From Candidatus Pacearchaeota archaeon (GTDB lineage: Archaea; Nanobdellota; Nanobdellia; Pacearchaeales; GW2011-AR1), in contig JACPGZ010000041.1 in NCBI GenBank assembly GCA_016188895.1, positions 1 to 42,400 on the forward strand: a stretch of 42,400 nt of DNA, given 5' to 3'. Below are positions 37,303-42,400 of the stretch, one piece after another. Each line of letters starts with the position of its first letter. The first letter of the stretch is position 1. The position numbers and the translations under genes were made by a program. Below the pieces are notes generated by a model. That model was not told where the DNA came from, did not search any database, and saw only the letters and a list, made by a program, of their open reading frames with translations.

Positions 37303-37589
37303 TTTATCTGTATCTCATCTGCCACAATAATATCTTCATGAACTCTTCCAATAACTGTTATATTTTTATTAGAAAAATTCTGCAAAAATTCTGATAAAAT
37401 TGTAGAATTTCCAATTTTAAGCATAGAGTATTCCTTAAGGTTTTTCTGGCTTTTTACAATTCCATTAAGTTCAACATACTTTCCTTCATAATTCTTAAAT
37501 GATAATGATGGATTTTTTATATTTGCAAGATACAGAAGAAGCATTATGCCAAGCATTGAGATTGCTAAAAGCAAGGTTTTCATCCTCAC
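37293..37589 (-). CDS. membrane-anchored OB-fold nucleic-acid-binding-like protein
   Basis: The 98-residue protein has an N-terminal signal anchor (about 4-21) and an OB-fold domain (EGKYVELNGIVKS, SMLKIGNSTILSEF, NKNITVIGRVHEDIIVADEIQI). The ATG overlaps the argS stop (ATGA), so the two are coupled, although no functional link is evident. Similar anchored OB-folds occur in archaea as small surface or nuclease-related proteins. The 3' end overlaps tyrS tail-to-tail. Confidence 0.65.
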   Translation of the reverse strand: MRMKTLLLAISMLGIMLLLYLANIKNPSLSFKNYEGKYVELNGIVKSQKNLKEYSMLKIGNSTILSEFLQNFSNKNITVIGRVHEDIIVADEIQINQE

Positions 37590-39364
37590 ATCTCTTCCAG
37601 GGTTTTAATTCCAAGCAAGGCAAGAGCATTCTTAATTGTATGGCAAAACGCATTTATTAAGGCAAGTCTGAAAGATTCCTCTACACTTTCAATTACAGGA
37701 ACTAAGTGATAGAATTCATTAAAAATCTGCGCAAGCTCATATGCGTAATTGGCAAGCAAAGAAGGATAAAAACCCTTTAAAGCATCATCAACAATTGAAG
37801 GAAATAGAGCAATCTTTTTTGCAAGTTTTATTTCTGATTCATTCAAATCATGTATCGTTCTATCCAACTGCAATGCCTTCGTGCTATCCAATTCCGATGC
37901 CCTATGGAATGGGCTATGGAATGGACCTGTTCTCTGTGTCTCGCGATGCCCTATGCGTAATGGGCTTTTCTTTGACTTTCTTATTATAGAAGAAGCCCTT
38001 GCATAGCTGTATTGCAAATAAGGCCCTGTATTTCCTTCAAAACTGATAAATCTGTCAAGCTCAAATACAGCATCCCTTGTTCTCTCATTTTTCAAATCAC
38101 CGTAAATGATAGCTCCAATCCCGACAATTTCCGCAACTTTATCTTTATTCCTTAATCCAGGATTTTTCTCTTGTATTATATTAAATGCCTTTAATGTCGC
38201 TTCTTTCAATAAATTTTCCATTGCAAATATTTTTCCTTCTCTTGTTGCAAGCTTCTTTCCATTTTTGTCAAGGTACAATCCATGAGCAACATGCACGCAT
38301 TGTTTGCTCCATTTATATCCAGCAATTTCTAAAATCTTAAAAAGCTGCTTAAAATGCAGTGTCTGTTCCTTTCCTACTTCATAAATCATCTTATTGAATT
38401 TATATTTATTGTATCTGTCAATTGCAGCTGCAATATCTCTTGTTAAATAAAGCTTTGCGCCATCTTTTTTTCTTATTAAAGCTGCACCTAATCCATAGCT
38501 GTCTAAACCAACAATCAAAGCTCCTTCGCTTTCTTTAATAAGTCTTTTCTTCCTTAATTTATCAATAATCTTATTCGCAGATACTTCATAAAACGATTCG
38601 CCAGAATAATCATCAAAATCAATATCAAGAATTCCATATGTCTTCTTAAACTCCTTTATGCTAAGCTCTCTGAATCTCTTCCATAAGTTCAATGCTTCTT
38701 TGTTCCCGTCTTCAAGCTCCTTAAACCATGAGCGTGCTTCATCCTCCAAAGATTTATTAGTTTTTGCTTTTTCATGAAATTCAACATACAACTTCAGCAG
38801 ATAATCTATAGGATATTTTTTCAGCTCAGTTTCTTTTCCCCATCTTTTATAAGCAGCAATAAGCTTCCCAAACTGTGTTCCCCAGTCTCCAAGATAATTT
38901 ATCTTCACAACTTTGTATCCTTTGAAGCTAAATATCTTGCTCAATGAGTTGCCAATAATTGTTGAGCGAAGATGTCCTACAGAGAAAGTTTTTGCAATAT
39001 TCGGAGATGACATTTCTACCACAATAGTCTTGCCCTTTCCCTCATTTGATGAACCATATTTATCTTTCTCTTTAAGCACTTGCTTGATTGTATTTTCTGC
39101 TAATAATTTATTATTAAGAAAGAAATTTACATAAGGGCCATTTGCCTCAGCTCTTTCAAATTCTTTTGGCAATTTGTTCTGAATTTTTTTGACAATATCT
39201 CCAGCTATCTCACCCGGATTTTTTTTCTGGAGCTTTGCAAGAAAAAAGCAAGGGAATGCGTAATCACCTAAGTCATGGCTTGGCGGAATCTCAATAATGT
39301 TTTCAACATCTCCCTTTTCAAGGTGCATATATTTAGCTAAAAAAAGAGCTAATTTTTCCCTCAT
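37586..39364 (-). CDS. argS: arginyl-tRNA synthetase
   Basis: The 592-residue enzyme has the N-terminal add-1 domain, SSPNIAKTFSVGHLRS at 119-134 (HIGH-equivalent GHLR), the INYLGDWGTQFGKLI region and a C-terminal DALR anticodon-binding domain (GNTGPYLQYSYARASSIIRK ... LPSLLANYAYELAQIFNEFYH-like). Between about residues 463 and 498 there is an Arg/His/Pro-rich stretch not expected in the family (SPLRIGHRETQRTGPFHSPF and onward), encoded by two palindromic repeat copies in frame. It charges tRNA-Arg and is presumably still functional because the insertion lies in a loop before the next helix. Confidence 0.93.
   Translation of the reverse strand: MREKLALFLAKYMHLEKGDVENIIEIPPSHDLGDYAFPCFFLAKLQKKNPGEIAGDIVKKIQNKLPKEFERAEANGPYVNFFLNNKLLAENTIKQVLKEKDKYGSSNEGKGKTIVVEMSSPNIAKTFSVGHLRSTIIGNSLSKIFSFKGYKVVKINYLGDWGTQFGKLIAAYKRWGKETELKKYPIDYLLKLYVEFHEKAKTNKSLEDEARSWFKELEDGNKEALNLWKRFRELSIKEFKKTYGILDIDFDDYSGESFYEVSANKIIDKLRKKRLIKESEGALIVGLDSYGLGAALIRKKDGAKLYLTRDIAAAIDRYNKYKFNKMIYEVGKEQTLHFKQLFKILEIAGYKWSKQCVHVAHGLYLDKNGKKLATREGKIFAMENLLKEATLKAFNIIQEKNPGLRNKDKVAEIVGIGAIIYGDLKNERTRDAVFELDRFISFEGNTGPYLQYSYARASSIIRKSKKSPLRIGHRETQRTGPFHSPFHRASELDSTKALQLDRTIHDLNESEIKLAKKIALFPSIVDDALKGFYPSLLANYAYELAQIFNEFYHLVPVIESVEESFRLALINAFCHTIKNALALLGIKTLEEM
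37871..37966. repeat. palindromic repeat pair inserted in frame in argS
   Basis: Copies at 37896-37915 (GATGCCCTATGGAATGGGCT) and 37945-37966 (GATGCCCTATGCG-TAATGGGCT), 29 bp apart. Upstream partial AATGCC (37872-37877) and downstream GGGCTTTT match the arrangement of the 27385-27475 cluster. The stretch keeps the argS frame open and adds about 30-35 codons. Confidence 0.8.
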
Positions 39365-39440
39365 ATTTTTATATTCAAGATTGCACTTAATAAAAGTATT
39401 GTTTCTAAAGATTTATAAATCATCATATTTCCAATCTATT

Positions 39441-39932
39441 ATGTTCAAGGTAAACATCTCTGGCAAAGGAAAGACATACCATTTTGAATATGATGGAGAG
39501 GCTGTTATAGGAAGAAAAATCGGCGAGATAGTAGATGGAACTGATTTTAGAGATGATTTTTCTGGATATGTATTTAAAATAACAGGCGCAAGTGACAAAG
39601 CTGGATTTCCATACTATACAGCACTTGAAGGGCAAGGATTACATCATGTTCTAGTCAGCTACAAAAAAGGAAAAAAAGTAAAGCAAAACAAAAGACTAAA
39701 ACCAAGAGGCGTAAGATTGAGAAAAACAATGAGAGGCAACACAATCAGCCCAGATACAATGCAGATTAATCTTATTGTAGAAAAAGAAGGAACAAAAAAG
39801 CTCGCAGAAATCTTCCCAGAACAGAACAAGCCGAAGGAGAAGAAAGCGCCTCAAGAAGTAAAAGCTGAAGAGAAGAAAGAGGATAAAACAGAGTTAAAAG
39901 AGGCAAAATCAGAAGAAGTATCAGCTCAATAA
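39441..39932 (+). CDS. rps6e: 30S ribosomal protein S6e
   Basis: The start at ATG 39441 lies about 25 nt after AGATTTATAAAT (39408-39419). The 163-residue protein matches archaeal S6e: FKVNISGKGKTYHFE, GRKIGEIVDG, FSGYVFKITGASDKAGFP and the basic GVRLRKTMRGNTIS loop. It ends in a Lys/Glu-rich tail (EKKAPQEVKAEEKKEDK...) of about 40 residues that the core family lacks. S6e is a small-subunit protein found only in archaea and eukaryotes. Confidence 0.95.
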   Translation: MFKVNISGKGKTYHFEYDGEAVIGRKIGEIVDGTDFRDDFSGYVFKITGASDKAGFPYYTALEGQGLHHVLVSYKKGKKVKQNKRLKPRGVRLRKTMRGNTISPDTMQINLIVEKEGTKKLAEIFPEQNKPKEKKAPQEVKAEEKKEDKTELKEAKSEEVSAQ

Positions 39933-40478
39933 AAACCCCTTCTCAACAGCATCTTTTGCCATTTTTGTATCCATTCCCAAAACAAGGCAGAGGCTTTTCA
40001 TGTCATAGCTGTTTCTTAACTCGCTTTCGCTGTTTGCGAGTGTTGTCATAATCATCCTGACCTTATACTTCTTGCATAACATTATATTCTGCATCACCTT
40101 TGCAATATATTCTGCTCTTTCCTTACTTTCTCTTTTTATTATCTCGCTAAGATCTATTCCTATGGCTATATCATTCTCTTTTGCAATCCTGCACAAAACA
40201 TGATTCATTCCAGAGTTTCTTTGAAACAAACTTGAACCTTTATTAGTATTTTCAGGATTCAATAAAATATTAACTTTTTTATTTTCAAGAACCTTTCTGT
40301 TAAATTCTTCATCCCTTCCCTGAACAATAATTAATTTTTGGAGTTTAGATATTTTATCTATTTTTTTTCTTGCCTCTTCATAATTCTGCTCAACAATTAA
40401 ATTATTCCTAATAACAAGGCATTTATCAAAACCGAATTTTTTAGCATCAAGTTCTTTTCTTACTAGCTCAAGCACCAT
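39921..40478 (-). CDS. rnp3: RNase P protein component 3 (Rpp30)
   Basis: The 185-residue protein resembles archaeal RNase P p30, a TIM-barrel protein: FGFDKCLVIRNNLIVEQNYEEARKKI, a central VNILLNPEN, HVLCRIAKENDIAIGIDLSEIIKRESKERAEYIAKVMQNI and IMTTLANSESELRNSYDMKSLCLVLGM. It binds the specificity domain of RNase P RNA in tRNA 5' maturation. It is somewhat short for the family (about 210-230), the first beta strands being reduced. It overlaps the S6e 3' end by 12 bp. Confidence 0.85.
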   Translation of the reverse strand: MVLELVRKELDAKKFGFDKCLVIRNNLIVEQNYEEARKKIDKISKLQKLIIVQGRDEEFNRKVLENKKVNILLNPENTNKGSSLFQRNSGMNHVLCRIAKENDIAIGIDLSEIIKRESKERAEYIAKVMQNIMLCKKYKVRMIMTTLANSESELRNSYDMKSLCLVLGMDTKMAKDAVEKGFLLS

Positions 40479-40549
40479 ATATAAGTCTATACTATAAACT
40501 ATTAAACCTTTCTATAAGAATCAGAAAAATAAAAATTAAAAATCAGTTT

Positions 40550-40807
40550 TTATCCAAAGCCATGAACAGGGCATTTTCCGCATCCCCTCCATAACACCAT
40601 CTTTGCAACCAGCATTACTACAACACTAACTAAATACCATCCTAAAGCTCCCCATACAATTCCAGCTCCGTTAAGTTGCGCATTCAAACCAGCTCCAAAT
40701 AGATATAGTGCAATAACTGCAACAATTGCGCCCACAATTGTCAATCCCCAATTGCATGAACACTTGCCTCCAGATGATGACTCCATCATATCTTTTCCTT
40801 TCGCCAT
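40550..40807 (-). CDS. small two-helix membrane protein with Cys pairs
   Basis: The 85-residue protein has a Ser/Gly N-terminus with CSC (residues 16-18), two transmembrane helices (about 22-43 and 50-70) and a short C-terminal tail WRGCGKCPVHGFG with a CxxC. A Shine-Dalgarno-like GGAGGTAG lies before the ATG (CTACCTCC at 40811-40818). The CSC/CGKC motifs could bind a metal. Unknown function; a common type of small DPANN membrane protein. Confidence 0.6.
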   Translation of the reverse strand: MAKGKDMMESSSGGKCSCNWGLTIVGAIVAVIALYLFGAGLNAQLNGAGIVWGALGWYLVSVVVMLVAKMVLWRGCGKCPVHGFG

Positions 40808-40855
40808 CTTCTACCTCCTTTAATATTTATACATTGAAAATATAGTATTTAAAGG

Positions 40856-42037
40856 TTACCTCGTTACAATCTCAATTGCATCTAAATTCTGCAGAATATA
40901 ATCCTTTCCTACAGGTTTCTTTGTCTTTATATTGATGGCCTTAACAAAATTCTTGCCTAAATCAGTGTGAAGCTTGAATGCAAAATCTAAAGCAGTTGTG
41001 TTTGGAGGTATAAGATAGCAGTCAGGAAGTATATTTCCTTTGCTGTCAGCAAGCTTGTTTGTTCCAGCTGGAAAAACAGCAACATAATGCAGAAAATCAA
41101 ATACAGCTGAATTAAGCACTTGCTGAATTCCAGTTGAGCTGTATGTTTTTAGCACATTTTCTTTTATAAAATTCAAAGCCCTTTTTTGCTTTTCATTCGG
41201 CTTGCCTGTCACATGAAAATTATTGTTTCCTGGAAGGTAATCAATCAAGCTATGATTAACAGCTTCTCTTAATGCAAGCTCTGAATCTCCAGAGCACGGA
41301 ATAATTGCCAATTCAGGAAACTGCTCTTTCATATGCTCTATGTTCTCGTAAGACTCTGGCAAATCTGCTTTATTTGCAGCAATGATTATAGGCTTTGAGA
41401 TTTTTCTTATCTCTTTTACAAACTCAAGAATATGATTGTCATTCCAATGGGATACTTTCTCGCTGAGTTCAAGCCTTTTCATAACATCTTTTACATTATC
41501 ATCATTTATTTTCAATCCGCTTAATTGCTGTGCTATTTCATATGACAATGGCTTGCCAGCTGTTTGGGATTTTCTGGAAATTGAGTTCCAGTTCTTCTCA
41601 AGAATTCCAAAGAGCCACATCACAATTTCTTGCTCTAAAAATTCTATATCCTGGCAAGGATCATGCCCCTTTGCAGGATTCCCGTTGAAATCAGTTGTTC
41701 CAGATGCATCAACAACATGAATCAAGATATCAGCCTCTCTTAAATCATCTAAAAACTGATTGCCTTTACCCTTTCCTTTATGAGCCTCTGGAACCAAACC
41801 AGCAACATCTATAAGTTTGACAGGAACAAATCTCTCATGATTTCTGCAAAACCCTTCTCTTGGAGCGCATTGCACTTTGAAATAAGAATCAATGCAAGGA
41901 ATTCTAACATACCCAATTCCCTGGTTTGGCTCAATTGTTGTAAAAGGATAACTTGCAATTGCAACATCTGCAAGAGTGCATGCCTTAAAAAATGTTGATT
42001 TGCCACTCGAAGGCTTGCCAATAATCCCTATTAACAT
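40856..42037 (-). CDS. OLA1/YchF-related GTPase (Ygr210 type)
   Basis: The 393-residue P-loop NTPase of the Obg superfamily has G1 GKPSSGKST (7-15), a G2-like PFTTIEPNQG, G3 in LIDVAGLVPEAHKGKG, G4 ANKAD, and a C-terminal TGS domain (LPDCYLIPPNTTALDFAFKLHTDLGKNFVKAIN). The archaeal/eukaryotic Ygr210 branch is ribosome-associated and of unclear role. Size and motif order are normal. G4 NKAD versus the NxxE of OLA1/YchF suggests GTP preference. Confidence 0.9.
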   Translation of the reverse strand: MLIGIIGKPSSGKSTFFKACTLADVAIASYPFTTIEPNQGIGYVRIPCIDSYFKVQCAPREGFCRNHERFVPVKLIDVAGLVPEAHKGKGKGNQFLDDLREADILIHVVDASGTTDFNGNPAKGHDPCQDIEFLEQEIVMWLFGILEKNWNSISRKSQTAGKPLSYEIAQQLSGLKINDDNVKDVMKRLELSEKVSHWNDNHILEFVKEIRKISKPIIIAANKADLPESYENIEHMKEQFPELAIIPCSGDSELALREAVNHSLIDYLPGNNNFHVTGKPNEKQKRALNFIKENVLKTYSSTGIQQVLNSAVFDFLHYVAVFPAGTNKLADSKGNILPDCYLIPPNTTALDFAFKLHTDLGKNFVKAINIKTKKPVGKDYILQNLDAIEIVTR

Positions 42038-42122
42038 AAAACTCTGACATTGTGAGAGATTATAAAATTATCTTTAGTAAAAAAGTAAGAAAAAATAAAA
42101 AAGAAAAAGTTAATTAATTTTA

Positions 42123-42218
42123 TTATTCTTCATCACCTGTATCTTCTTCAGCGTCTTCATCTATATCGCTGTCATCATCCATTTCTTCTTCCTCAGCTTT
42201 TTTTGCTTTGTGTTTCAT
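42123..42218 (-). CDS. acidic 31-residue microprotein
   Basis: From ATG 42216-42218, with TTTTTAAATC about 25 nt upstream (42238-42246), the frame encodes MKHKAKKAEEEEMDDDSDID and then DEDAEEDTGDEE. A Lys-rich start followed by a run of Asp/Glu suggests a disordered tail-like peptide that could bind a basic partner. It is 85 bp upstream of the GTPase gene. Tentative because of low complexity, but the promoter is well placed. Confidence 0.4.
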   Translation of the reverse strand: MKHKAKKAEEEEMDDDSDIDEDAEEDTGDEE

Positions 42219-42276
42219 TCAAGCACTATTTTATTATGATTTAAAAACTTTTGGTTTTCAATGCTGTGTTGCATGA

Positions 42277-42400
42277 TTAATGCAACATAGACTGTTTAAT
42301 GTCTATATCAAATGATTTTAAGCGTGCTTTATACTTCCGTAGTAAGCGTTTTACCTTTTTTCCATTAGTATCTCTCACAATAATAACTCCTTTAGAAGGT
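42277..42400 (-). CDS. small basic protein, partial at the window edge
   Basis: The frame enters from the right edge and ends at 42277: PSKGVIIVRDTNGKKVKRLL, then RKYKARLKSFDIDIKQSMLH. The 40 visible residues are basic and mixed strand/helix. An 8-bp inverted repeat TGTTGCAT/ATGCAACA (42267-42274 and 42280-42287) spans the stop codon and may be the transcript's 3' hairpin. Family not recognised. Confidence 0.45.
   Translation of the reverse strand, partial: PSKGVIIVRDTNGKKVKRLLRKYKARLKSFDIDIKQSMLH

Overview
The window reads as archaeal chromosome, most like the small-genome DPANN lineages (Woesearchaeota/Pacearchaeota type; the lineage is an inference). Support: many starts lie about 25 nt downstream of TATA boxes of the TTTATAAA/ATTTAAAT type, implying leaderless mRNAs. 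Both tRNA genes carry introns. The core genes are archaeal: ribosomal protein S6e, RNase P Rpp30, a Nop10-like protein, archaeal TyrRS, type II methionine aminopeptidase, endonuclease Q and an OLA1/Ygr210-type GTPase. Gene density is high, with frequent 4-bp ATGA stop/start overlaps.

Layout. Bases 1-2530 are chromosomal flank: the end of a HemK-type methyltransferase, a rhomboid protease, a membrane thioredoxin-like protein and small unknown genes. Bases 2534-18708 form an integrated element of about 16.2 kb. It lies between an intron-containing tRNA-Asp(GTC) gene (18695-18838, minus) and a 14-bp copy of that tRNA's 3' end at 2534-2547, with a tyrosine-recombinase gene next to the tRNA. The element is a GC-richer mosaic with many broken genes. 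It holds a split ArdC antirestriction gene, a split dockerin-type secreted protein, three toxin-antitoxin pairs, an ImmA/IrrE peptidase, a long eukaryote-like GMP synthase, a JAMM-like protein, a bacterial-type ECF sigma factor cut off before region 4, and a block of bacterial-looking lipoprotein and subtilase pieces. Bases 18897-28610 return to chromosomal housekeeping (RNase HII, initiator tRNA with a D-loop intron, intein-containing endonuclease Q, map). Bases 28800-35212 are a defence-like island: a type IIG restriction-modification gene, four trailing small genes, then a caspase-like peptidase operon with a Cas4-like nuclease. Bases 35255-42400 are again housekeeping (pterin dehydratase, DedA, tyrS, argS, S6e, Rpp30, GTPase).

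Three structural observations stand out. (1) Flipping bases 3688-5162 would rejoin, exactly in frame at both ends, ArdC (186 + 98 codons) and a signal-peptide/dockerin protein (305 aa), so an exact 1475-bp inversion has happened or can happen here. (2) The restriction-modification gene and the three genes after it all end in the same peptide, (I/V)EESLK. Its DNA also supplies the Shine-Dalgarno-like GAGGAGAG and the overlapping ATGA/GTGA start of the next gene, which looks like stepwise cassette accretion at an operon's 3' end. (3) A palindromic repeat (GATGCCCTATGNAATGGGCT) occurs in pairs or singly at three loci, including in frame inside argS.
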